From Acidobacteriota bacterium (GTDB lineage Bacteria; Acidobacteriota; Terriglobia; UBA7540), in assembly GCA_003224635.1 (NCBI GenBank), contig QHZK01000089.1, positions 1 to 12,550 of the forward strand: a stretch of 12,550 nucleotides of DNA, in the 5' to 3' direction. How positions within the stretch are numbered: position 1 is the stretch's first letter; every line of letters starts with the position of its first letter. This document shows, one piece after another, positions 6,951 to 12,550 of the stretch. A model generated the notes under the pieces. That model was not told the DNA's origin and ran no database searches. It was given only the letters and a program-made list of their open reading frames with translations. Made by a program: the position numbers and the translations under genes.

Positions 6951-7927
6951 TACGGCTGCTTTGCCGGCGGCTGGGAGGCTGCAGCCTTCCTCTTTTTCAA
7001 GTCCTCGATTTTCTGATCGGCGTAGGTCTGGATCGGCCCCCCCTGTCCGGTCTGCGAAGCTTTGGTAAAGGCGTCGATGGCCTCATCGACCTTGCCGTCC
7101 ATGGAATAGGCTTCCCCGAGTCGGAAGTAGTCCTGAGGATTGGGCTTCTCGGCGGTCGCCGTCGCCGTCTTGTACTCCTGCTCAGCCTTGCCGAGCTCCT
7201 CCTTGTCGGGACCTGTCAATCCCTCTGAGGAGCGCTGCAAGTGAACCATGCCCAGCGCCGAGTGCAGGTCGCTGCTCAGGGCGTCCTTGCGCTTTTTGAG
7301 CTGGTCGTCCGTTTCATTGGGCTGCTTGGGAAACTGCGGGCTCGCAATCATCTGAAGAGCGTCGTTGGCGTTTTTCTCGGCTTCGGCCAGTCTCTTGTCC
7401 TTGTCGGTGGCGCTGGCGCCCTTCATCGCCTGAGGCGTCGGCAGGAGATCTGCTAGTATGATCAGGGTCATTAAGTTATCGGGCTTCAGCTTGATGCTCT
7501 TTTCGCCGTACTCGATCGATTTCTCGACGTCACCCTTCAGTTGGTAGGCGCTCGCCGCGAACATATCCGCATACGATAGCATGGTGCTGTTCGGATGCTT
7601 CTTTTCAAAATCGGTGGCGAGCTGAATAACCCGGTCGGGGTCGAGACCCGTGCTCGCTTCGCTGCGTAGAGCTTCAAAGTCATCCGCTTCCTGCTTGGTC
7701 GGCTGAGGCGCAGTTGACGCGCCTTGCTGCCCCTGCTGACCCGCCTGTCCTTGTTGCCCCTGTTGGCCCTGCTGGCCTTGGCCCTGCTGACCCTGGCCTT
7801 GTTGGCCTTGCGCCGGCTGCTGTTTCACGCCGGCGAGCGCCGGGCCGCAGGCCAGAACGGTCCACGCGATCGCAATCATCAACGTACGCAAGACTTTAGC
7901 GGCTGATCTTTCCCAATGGTTGGCCAT
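6950..7927 (-). CDS. Exported TPR protein with Gln-Gly repeat linker
   Basis: The 325-aa protein begins at an ATG preceded by GGAGAGGG at good spacing; a GTG three codons upstream touches that site and is less likely. Residues 1-32 form a signal peptide (MIAIAWTVLACGPALA, cut near ALA-G). Next is a low-complexity stretch of QGQQGQ units, about residues 36-70, then tetratricopeptide-like helices. The helical part includes FEKKHPNSTMLSYADMFAAS, GDVEKSIEYGEKSIKLKPDN and DYFRLGEAYSMDGKVDEAID. TPR modules mediate protein contacts, so a periplasmic scaffold or lipoprotein-like adaptor is plausible. The Cys in the signal segment (LACG) could be a lipobox, but the following sequence fits ordinary cleavage equally well. 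Specific function is unknown. Confidence 0.88.
   Translation of the reverse strand: MANHWERSAAKVLRTLMIAIAWTVLACGPALAGVKQQPAQGQQGQGQQGQGQQGQQGQQGQAGQQGQQGASTAPQPTKQEADDFEALRSEASTGLDPDRVIQLATDFEKKHPNSTMLSYADMFAASAYQLKGDVEKSIEYGEKSIKLKPDNLMTLIILADLLPTPQAMKGASATDKDKRLAEAEKNANDALQMIASPQFPKQPNETDDQLKKRKDALSSDLHSALGMVHLQRSSEGLTGPDKEELGKAEQEYKTATATAEKPNPQDYFRLGEAYSMDGKVDEAIDAFTKASQTGQGGPIQTYADQKIEDLKKRKAAASQPPAKQP
7722..7812. repeat. Coding microsatellite for the Gln-Gly linker
   Basis: About 90 bases of imperfect 6- and 9-nt units (plus-strand words CTGTTGGCC, CTGCTGACC, TTGGCC) encode the QGQQG repeats of the TPR protein. All units keep frame, so gain or loss of units would change linker length without breaking the gene. 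Slippage variation between strains is likely but cannot be seen from one sequence. Confidence 0.7.
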
Positions 7928-8014
7928 AGTTGGCACCCTCTCCGAAGATTTAGTCGCCTCATTAGTTCGAGCCTACAAGAAAGAGTTTGTGCTTGTCAAC
8001 GCTCGGTCCGCCGG

Positions 8015-8197
8015 AATTCGAAAGTGGAAAATCGAAACTGGAAATTCGAAACTCGAAAATCGAAACTCGAATGACGCGCGGCGTTGATTTGAATATCGTA
8101 GAGACAACAGATTCTTCTCGGCTGGGGATGGCAGGAGCAAGGGTTGTCGCGCGGGAGTCTCCAATCTCCAGTTTCGAATTTCGAGTTTCTGATTCTC
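8015..8197. repeat. GAAATTCGAAACT inverted-arm element, copy A
   Basis: The left arm, 8015-8072, is a run of GAAAnTCGAAACT-type words. The right arm, 8165-8197, carries the reverse complement. An exact 13-nt match pairs GAAATTCGAAACT at 8042-8054 with 8170-8182. About 90 unrelated bases lie between. The right arm directly abuts the stop codon of the 474-aa TPR gene. The rest of the gap to 7927 shows no gene or convincing signal. Confidence 0.7.
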
Positions 8198-9622
8198 TCA
8201 CTTCGATCCGAACTGTCTCTGCAGGCCGCTCTCGACGGCCCGCAGGGCATCAGGATAAGCGGCTGCCGTCACCGACGCGGCGCGGTACTGCTCGAGCGCC
8301 TGGTCGCGCTTGCCCTTCAAATCGTAGAGTCGCCCCAGGTAAACGTGAGACCACGTGACCAGGCGCACGTCTCGCGCCGCTTCGAGCGTCTTCTGAAAGT
8401 ATTCCTCGGCGAGGTCCGGTTTGCGCGTGTTGCTGGCGATCGCCGCCATGCCGTATAGCGCGCGTTCGCTCTTGGCATTGCTCGCGAGCACGCTCTCAAA
8501 AACGGCCCTCGCCTCCTTATACTTCGCCTGATAGATCAGGTTGTCGCCTTGGTTGAGCAGCCTTTCCTCCGCCGAGAGCGCGGGCGCCTGCTTCTCGGCC
8601 GGGGCCGGGGCGGGGGCGAATTTGACCGACGCCAGCCTCTGGGTTTCTTCGTCGGGGTCAATGCCCAGAATCATCTGTTTATAAAACAGGTTCATCGACG
8701 CATCCTGCCGCTCGTAATCCGCCAGGGCCTGGTAAAGGTAAGGCGCCAGGATCAGTCCTTCGGCCGCCAGCTCCCGGATGCTCCTTTCGGCTTCGGCCTT
8801 CGGGTGTTTGTCCATTCGCAGCTCGACGGCGCGGATCAGGCACTCGGTAACCAGCAGGGAAAAGTCTTCTTTGAAATCGCTCGCCAGCGCGGGCGCGTTG
8901 CGCGCCAGTCCGAGCAAGCCCTCTTTTTGGTGGATCTCGACCGCATACTTCAGCGCCAGACCATCCAGCAGGAAATGAAGGTACTGGTGCCGAATCTCAG
9001 CGAGCTTGAGTTCCTTCGATGGCGTTACCACCAGGTAGTAATTCTGGCCGTAGATTCGCGCCTGCACCTGGTTCGGTGCCGCGAGCAGGCTTAAGTAAAT
9101 GTTATAGGTGCGTCCCATATAAGCGCCACTCGGGAACCGCAGATAGGCGTCAGAAAGCGTCACGCTGTTTCGCACCGGGTCGCTGTAACGCAAGACCTCA
9201 GCCTGGAACCGCGGCTGCACCCGCGCCCACAGGTCGGCGAGGTTGCCTTCCTGGTAGAAACGCTTGAGCAGCGGAATCAGGCCCGCCACCGCCTTCGCGT
9301 CTGGCGGCAGGTCCTGCGGCGGCACCGTGGGCTTGAAGTCCGGCGGGGGACCCAAGAGCAGCGCCAGTGAAACATATTGCCCGAGGTCTGCCACCGGATC
9401 GTTCACTTGGTGCGCCGCATAGAACTTCTTGAGGTCGGCCAAGGCGGGGTAGCTCTTCCGGGCCAGCTCTGCGCGCACCTGTTCGCGCGTCCTGTTGCCG
9501 GAGTCGGTCGCAAGGCCCGCGTCGTAGCCCGCTGCGTTCAGCGCCGCGAGCGCGCAAAAGAGCTGTTCGTTGCCGTCCAGGATGACGTTCCCTGCTTGCT
9601 GGCCCGAAGCGGAGCGAGCCAC
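8198..9622 (-). CDS. Exported protein with C-terminal TPR repeats, about 474 aa or longer
   Basis: The C-terminal third has TPR-like helices (LLNQGDNLIYQAKYKEARAV, ERALYGMAAIASNTRKPDLA, YLGRLYDLKGKRDQALEQYR). The N-terminal part is an unrecognised helical domain containing EIRHQYLHFLLD, with HQYLH at residues 212-216 counted from the GTG. That resembles a zinc-protease HExxH motif with Gln for the catalytic Glu, so it may be a degenerate peptidase-like domain or a coincidence. The first canonical start codon, GTG 9622, lies inside a sequence that continues upstream in frame as GLSFLLACLLVARSASGQ, a good signal peptide. The true start is therefore probably upstream, at a CTG or other rare codon, or is hidden by a sequence error in the adjoining repeat. 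An envelope or periplasmic location is inferred. Confidence 0.85.
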   Translation of the reverse strand: MARSASGQQAGNVILDGNEQLFCALAALNAAGYDAGLATDSGNRTREQVRAELARKSYPALADLKKFYAAHQVNDPVADLGQYVSLALLLGPPPDFKPTVPPQDLPPDAKAVAGLIPLLKRFYQEGNLADLWARVQPRFQAEVLRYSDPVRNSVTLSDAYLRFPSGAYMGRTYNIYLSLLAAPNQVQARIYGQNYYLVVTPSKELKLAEIRHQYLHFLLDGLALKYAVEIHQKEGLLGLARNAPALASDFKEDFSLLVTECLIRAVELRMDKHPKAEAERSIRELAAEGLILAPYLYQALADYERQDASMNLFYKQMILGIDPDEETQRLASVKFAPAPAPAEKQAPALSAEERLLNQGDNLIYQAKYKEARAVFESVLASNAKSERALYGMAAIASNTRKPDLAEEYFQKTLEAARDVRLVTWSHVYLGRLYDLKGKRDQALEQYRAASVTAAAYPDALRAVESGLQRQFGSK

Positions 9623-9652
9623 AAGGAGGCACGCCAGCAGGAAGCTCAGGCC

Positions 9653-9960
9653 GATTTTGGATTTTGGATTTTGTGATTGGCGGATTGCGAGATTCAGCGC
9701 CAGAAACCGTGGAATGGAAACTCGAAATTGGAAATTCGAAACTGGAGAGTCGAAAATCGGAATCTCCTGTCGTATGCACTAAGCTATTTTACAATGTTTC
9801 ATTTGCAAACTGGATTAGAAATCCCAGGCTCCGAGCCCCAAGGATCGGCAAAGTCTGTTCAGCTTTGCTGACACATTTTCGAATCGGGAATTAAGGCTGA
9901 GGGAATCTCACGAGGGACGAGCCGTGGGATCCAGTTTCGAGTTTCTAATTTCGAGTTTTC
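9653..9960. repeat. GAAATTCGAAACT inverted-arm element, copy B
   Basis: The arms at 9717-9745 and 9931-9960 form a near-perfect inverted repeat of about 29 bp, built from the words GAAACTCGAAATT and GAAATTCGAAACTGG. Beside the left arm, 9653-9673 has three GATTTTG-type units. An 18-nt stretch at 9731-9748 (GAAATTCGAAACTGGAGA) is identical to the reverse strand of copy A at 8165-8182. The 185-base centre is lower in GC, with a small TCAGC/GCTGA hairpin near 9860 and no gene. The right arm begins 6 bases after the anti-sigma stop. Confidence 0.75.
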
Positions 9961-9965
9961 CAGGC

Positions 9966-10619
9966 TCACCCGCGGACTGTGATTCGCCTCAGGGACAGGA
10001 CCACTTGGCCGTCCGTCGGCCTGCCAAACATGGTGGCGGGACGAAACTGGCTGAAGTACATCAACCGGTCCAGGCGATAGGTCAGTTCGGGCGAGTGCTG
10101 CCCGGACAGAATTTTGTAATCCATCACCCGGCCTTCGGCGTCGATGTGCGTGACCAGGACCACGCCCTGGTCTCCGGTATTGAAATCCAGGGGCGCAAGG
10201 GTCTGCACGCGTGGCGGCGTGACCAACTGGATGGGGATGTCCGGAATATTGGCCGCCGGCGTCACCCGCCACTCCATGATCAAGCCGAAACAGATGATCG
10301 CCGTGAGCACCACGCCCGCAGACGCCGGCAGCAGCACCGGGCGCAGCGCGTTTTCGAGGTGCACCCGCAGACGGCCGAGCAGGTTCCGGTGTAGTTCCTG
10401 CGACAAGCTGACGCGCAGCTTTAAGGCGTACGTCTGCGCGACGCGCCGGCGCGGCAGCGTGCGGAGGTCAGCCTGCATCGCCTGCCAGCGTTCGAGTTCC
10501 TCGCTGCAGGCGGAGCAATAAGAAAGGTGATATCGGAGCGACCGCAGCGTCTCCTGGGAACACGCGCCGTCCAGGTAATCCGAAAAGTGGCCGCGAATTT
10601 CCTGGCAGAATTCGAACAT
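9966..10619 (-). CDS. Zinc-finger anti-sigma factor, membrane anchored, with TonB-C-like tail
   Basis: This 217-aa protein lies 11 bases after the ECF sigma gene with its own GGGAAAGGGAG ribosome binding site, the usual arrangement for a sigma factor and its inhibitor. The N-terminal domain holds His31-x3-Cys35-x2-Cys38, the zf-HC2/ZAS zinc motif of anti-sigma factors, after SDYLDG. One membrane segment follows at about residues 95-115 (VLLPASAGVVLTAIICFGLI). The outer domain, residues about 145-215, reads VVLVTHIDAEGRVMDYKILSG ... YFSQFRPATMFGRPTDGQVV, close in pattern to the TonB C-terminal domain (strand, DxxGxV, RF-x-PA, G-x-P). It is expected to hold the sigma factor at the inner membrane and sense a periplasmic or envelope signal; the signal is unknown. 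Confidence 0.9.
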   Translation of the reverse strand: MFEFCQEIRGHFSDYLDGACSQETLRSLRYHLSYCSACSEELERWQAMQADLRTLPRRRVAQTYALKLRVSLSQELHRNLLGRLRVHLENALRPVLLPASAGVVLTAIICFGLIMEWRVTPAANIPDIPIQLVTPPRVQTLAPLDFNTGDQGVVLVTHIDAEGRVMDYKILSGQHSPELTYRLDRLMYFSQFRPATMFGRPTDGQVVLSLRRITVRG

Positions 10620-10630
10620 CTCCCTTTCCC

Positions 10631-11272
10631 TCAGCCCCGAACACCCAACCTCGAAATCTTCCGGCGCAGCAGTTCCCGTCCGCGCATCAAACGGGATTTC
10701 ACGGTACCTTCCGCCACTCCCAGCACGCGCGCGATTTCCTCGTAGGACAATCCCTCCATCTCGCGCAGGACGACCACGGTCCGGTAAGGCTGGGCGAGGC
10801 TGGCCAGCGCGCGCTTCACCAGGTCCTGGCGCTCCGACTGCTCGAGCACCTGATAGGGCGTTTCAGCGCGACCATCGGCGAGCGAACTGACCGGCTCGGT
10901 CGTGCTTTCCTCGAGCGAGAAGGGTTCGCGCCGGTGGCGCCGAATCCGGCTGCGCCGGTGGTTGGACGCCTCGTGCACGGCAATCCGGTAGATCCAGGTC
11001 TTCAGGCTGCTTTCACCGTGAAAGTGGCGTACCCCCCGGAACACCTTGAGGAACACGTCTTGCAGCACGTCGGCGGCGTCGGCGTTGTTCTCCACGATGT
11101 GCGCTATGAGATTGAAGACGGGATCCTGATACAGCTTCAGCAGGTAGGCAAAAGCATCCTCAGAGCCCGCCTGCAACTCTTGAACGAGTAGAGCATCCCC
11201 AGTGAGCGGAACAGCACGGTCAAGCGCCAACTCGCCTAGCGCGCCGAATTGCATCAAGCGCGAAGTGCTCAT
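10631..11272 (-). CDS. ECF-family RNA polymerase sigma factor
   Basis: The 213-aa protein has region 2 (EDAFAYLLKLYQDPVFNLIA, ADVLQDVFLKVFRGV, SSLKTWIYRIAVHEASNHRR, within residues about 30-100). Region 4 follows (LAQPYRTVVVLREMEGLSYE, EIARVLGVAEGTVKSRLMRG, about 150-205) with its helix-turn-helix. These are the only two domains of group IV (extracytoplasmic function) sigma factors. It directs RNA polymerase to a stress or envelope regulon and is probably held inactive by the downstream anti-sigma factor. ATG 11272 is chosen because GGAAG lies just before it; ATG 11254 is also possible, and longer upstream frames look non-coding. A longer-than-usual arginine-rich linker (RRSRIRRHRREPFSLEEST) joins the domains. 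Confidence 0.95.
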   Translation of the reverse strand: MSTSRLMQFGALGELALDRAVPLTGDALLVQELQAGSEDAFAYLLKLYQDPVFNLIAHIVENNADAADVLQDVFLKVFRGVRHFHGESSLKTWIYRIAVHEASNHRRSRIRRHRREPFSLEESTTEPVSSLADGRAETPYQVLEQSERQDLVKRALASLAQPYRTVVVLREMEGLSYEEIARVLGVAEGTVKSRLMRGRELLRRKISRLGVRG

Positions 11273-11280
11273 CCACTTCC

Positions 11281-11306
11281 AACATAACAGTTCCCAAGCG
11301 GAACTG
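11281..11306 (-). promoter_or_regulatory. Inverted repeat in the sigma gene's likely promoter
   Basis: A perfect 7-bp inverted repeat, CAGTTCC and GGAACTG with a 5-base gap, lies at 11288-11306. A TATGTT box (minus strand, 11286-11281) sits directly beside it, 8 bases before the ATG at 11272. If TATGTT is a -10 element, the repeat lies in the spacer and would be a natural operator, and the transcript would have a very short leader. The GGAAC word also resembles the -35 element of ECF promoters, which would allow self-activation. Both readings are inference. The rest of 11307-11610 shows no gene. Confidence 0.3.
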
Positions 11307-11610
11307 CAAGCGCACATCAACCGCGGCAACCGCGGCCCGGGCACCTGCGAGTAGTGGGCGAGTTTGCTTGGCGCCCCTGGCCTCACCGGCGTTTTCCGCG
11401 TTCAGCCCAGCGCGGCTACGGGGGAACAGTCGCCTCCATTCCGCTTCGTCCCCCCTTGACACCAACACTTTCAGCAACACCTCGCAAGACACCGCGACTG
11501 ATGTGTTTGTTCCAGAAACAGCACCTGACCGTGATTTCCCGAATCAACGTCCCGGAATCAAGCGTCGGATTCGGGTCAGGCGAGGCAGAGTCTCCGCAAG
11601 AGGTTTTAGC

Positions 11611-11821
11611 ATGATGGCGCATGGCGGGGACTGGAGAGGCTACGGAGGCGTGGGCGATTACCGCAACTCGAACGGCAACACCGAAACGGTGATGAACGAG
11701 GCCCACAAGATTCGCGATCCCCTCTTCGATTCGCCGCGCGCCGACGCGGTCGATACGGCCGAGACATTCGATTGCGTCGTAGTGGGCGGCGCGAATCAGC
11801 GGGCTCGCCGCGGCAATCTTC
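11611..11821 (+). pseudogene. Fragment of a spermidine-dehydrogenase-like flavoprotein, frameshifted
   Basis: On the plus strand, MMAHGGDWRGYGGVGDYR, then SNGNTETVMNEAHKIRD and DAVDTAETFDCVVVGG, match the segment just before the FAD-binding Rossmann motif in NAD(P)/FAD oxidoreductases of the spermidine dehydrogenase type. After GG at 11790, the expected GISGLAAAIF appears one base later: ATCAGCGGG begins at 11795, in a frame shifted by one extra base. Homology then ends at about 11821, next to the convergent ferredoxin gene. The N-terminal part before 11611 is not recognisable, and the several hundred residues that should follow are absent. It is a decayed remnant, not a functional enzyme. 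A sequencing error could explain the shift but not the truncation. Confidence 0.65.
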
Positions 11822-11834
11822 GTAACTGGACCAT

Positions 11835-12095
11835 TTATTTCTTATAGTACTCGGCGTTGATGGGCGTGAAGTTCTGCCACTTCTCCGGCAGGTCGTCCAA
11901 GGGGAAGATCGCTGACACCGGGCAAACCGGGACGCAGGCGCCGCAGTCGATGCACTCGATGGGATCAATATAGAGCTGCGGAACGTCCGCAAAATTCGCC
12001 TCGTCCTTGCGCGGATGGATGCAGTCAACCGGGCACACGTCCACGCAAGCGGTGTCTTTAGTGCCGATGCAGGGTTCTGCGATTATGTAGGCCAT
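11835..12095 (-). CDS. Seven-iron ferredoxin (3Fe-4S plus 4Fe-4S)
   Basis: The 86-aa protein carries two cysteine clusters: Cys9-x7-Cys17-x3-Cys21-x3-Cys25 and Cys48-x2-Cys51-x2-Cys54-x3-Cys58. The spacing follows Azotobacter-type FdI, in which the first, second and last cysteines bind the 3Fe-4S cluster, and the third plus the CxxCxxC group bind the 4Fe-4S cluster. The cysteine of the first CxxC in that protein (not a ligand) is Thr here. It is a small soluble cytoplasmic electron carrier; its partner is not evident in the window. The start is supported by GGGGAGG about 10 bases upstream. The gene is divergent from the Crp/Fnr-like gene, so a redox link between regulator and ferredoxin is possible but unproven. 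Confidence 0.93.
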   Translation of the reverse strand: MAYIIAEPCIGTKDTACVDVCPVDCIHPRKDEANFADVPQLYIDPIECIDCGACVPVCPVSAIFPLDDLPEKWQNFTPINAEYYKK

Positions 12096-12143
12096 ATCTC
12101 ACCATCCTCCCCTTGATCTCCGTCGCCACGGTACCAGACTGAG

Positions 12144-12157
12144 CGACATAAGTTGTG
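12144..12157. promoter_or_regulatory. CGACATAAGTTGTG, near copy of a palindromic site
   Basis: This 14-mer matches 12 of 14 positions of the palindromic site at 12273-12286. The two lie on either side of the GTAGCGG repeat, within the divergent region between the ferredoxin and Crp/Fnr-like genes. Paired operators are one reading; a dispersed intergenic motif is another. Confidence 0.3.
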
Positions 12158-12168
12158 CCCCATTCCGC

Positions 12169-12219
12169 TGTAGCGGCGGTCTGTGACCTCCGGTTGGGGG
12201 CTCTATGAGCGTCGCTACA
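12169..12219. repeat. GTAGCGG two-hairpin repeat, short copy 3
   Basis: The outer arms TGTAGCG/CGCTACA enclose two short hairpins, GGTC-TGT-GACC and GCTC-TAT-GAGC, separated by about 10 bases. It has the same architecture as the copies at 2291 and 5180 but lacks their long loop, so it looks like a compact form of the same element. Confidence 0.65.
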
Positions 12220-12223
12220 ACTT

Positions 12224-12252
12224 CTGTCAATGTGCTTAGTAAAGTCTATGCT
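12224..12252 (+). promoter_or_regulatory. Candidate sigma-70-type promoter
   Basis: CTGTCA (4 of 6 to the -35 consensus) and TATGCT (4 of 6 to the -10) are spaced by exactly 17 bases and point toward the Crp/Fnr-like gene. The implied leader would be about 165 bases and contain the 14-nt palindrome at 12272-12285. Matches of this quality occur by chance, so this is weak. Confidence 0.25.
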
Positions 12253-12271
12253 GGACGATCCCCGAACTGCG

Positions 12272-12286
12272 ACGACTTAAGTCGTG
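12272..12286. promoter_or_regulatory. Perfect 14-nt palindrome ACGACTTAAGTCGT
   Basis: The palindrome spans 12272-12285 in the leader region of the Crp/Fnr-like gene. It does not resemble the TTGAT-N4-ATCAA or TGTGA-N6-TCACA sites of Fnr and Crp. A related 14-mer lies at 12144. The remaining bases of the 12096-12422 gap show no convincing gene; the short open frame at 12205-12414 lacks a ribosome binding site. Confidence 0.4.
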
Positions 12287-12422
12287 GCCAGACAAGTATC
12301 TGGTGGGTGGTCGGTGGGGCCGCGCGCCAACCTCAGTCTGTTCCGCCCGACATGCTACCTACAAGCTATCACCTGCTGCTCTTCGCCCTTGCCCGTCTCT
12401 TATCGCCAGCTTAAGATGGGCC

Positions 12423-12550
12423 ATGGCCGCTTTGGACCCGGTTGAAACCCTGCGTCGCGTGCCCTTTTTCACCGTGCTCCCGTTGGACGAGCTCCGGTCG
12501 CTGGCTGCCCACTGCGTGGTCCGGCGACTGCGCCGGGACGAGATGCTGTT
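12423..12550 (+). CDS. Crp/Fnr-type cyclic-nucleotide-binding protein, 5' part only
   Basis: The first 42 residues read MAALDPVETLRRVPFFTVLP, then LDELRSLAAHCVVRRLRRDE and MLF. This is the usual opening of the cNMP-binding beta-barrel domain: a short helix with 'L-x-x-VPFF', an L-x-x-LxxLA helix, then R-x-x-R-x-x-E-x-L-F. Proteins starting this way are mostly Crp/Fnr transcription regulators, but the domain also opens some other cNMP-binding proteins, and the DNA-binding part lies outside the window. ATG 12423 is chosen; the ATG at 12415 leads to a stop after nine codons. The upstream AAGATGGG is a weak ribosome binding site. Its divergent neighbour is the ferredoxin gene. Confidence 0.75.
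   Translation, partial: MAALDPVETLRRVPFFTVLPLDELRSLAAHCVVRRLRRDEML

Noticed and set aside
9784..9830. Promoter for the 474-aa TPR gene (TTGCAA and TAAAAT on minus)
   Set aside because: The spacing is only 11 bases and no good -35 lies 17 bases from TAAAAT.
11606..12028. 140-codon minus-strand open frame over the ferredoxin
   Set aside because: It is a shifted frame of the ferredoxin gene with no domain; the ferredoxin frame has all cluster cysteines.
12205..12414. 69-codon plus-strand open frame upstream of the Crp/Fnr-like gene
   Set aside because: Starts inside the GTAGCGG repeat, has no ribosome binding site and shows no family features.

Overview
The window is about 60% GC, gene-dense, and carries almost everything on the minus strand. 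Gene families, the ECF sigma/anti-sigma pair, the many TPR proteins and several short intergenic repeat families suggest a soil-type bacterium, possibly Acidobacteriota. That placement is an impression from gene style, since no rRNA or other marker gene is present.

Layout from left to right, with all genes on minus unless stated. (1) 1-406 is the 5' part of a deiodinase/thioredoxin-fold gene. Its apparent stop at 212-214 is best read as a selenocysteine codon: the protein continues in frame with the deiodinase active-site pattern, and a bacterial SECIS-like hairpin with an AGGU loop lies just after the UGA. (2) 569-934 is an unrecognised 121-aa protein, followed by a two-CBS-domain protein at 1036-1470. 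(3) 1590-2273 is a secreted protein, next to a large AsmA-like protein (2378-5137). (4) lepB (5351-6112) and rnc (6105-6818) overlap by 8 bases. (5) 6950-7927 and 8198-9622 are exported TPR proteins. (6) 9966-10619 and 10631-11272 encode a membrane anti-sigma factor and its ECF sigma factor. (7) On plus, 11611-11821 is a frameshifted fragment of a spermidine-dehydrogenase-like flavoprotein. (8) 11835-12095 is a seven-iron ferredoxin, divergent from a Crp/Fnr-type gene that starts at 12423 on plus and runs off the window.

The gaps are as notable as the genes. Most gaps longer than about 80 bases hold a structured or repetitive element. One family is a two-hairpin element bounded by GTAGCG and CGCTAC; two of its three copies show paired stem changes. 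A second family uses GAAATTCGAAACT words in inverted arms, and a third uses AACTG/CAGTT words. The second and third families sit just 3' of stop codons.

Functionally, the window mixes redox chemistry (selenoprotein, ferredoxin), envelope biogenesis (signal peptidase, AsmA-like protein, TPR proteins), RNA processing (RNase III with an Asn at a usual metal-ligand Asp) and stress-type regulation (ECF sigma/anti-sigma, CBS, Crp/Fnr). No mobile-element protein, CRISPR array, tRNA or rRNA was recognised.
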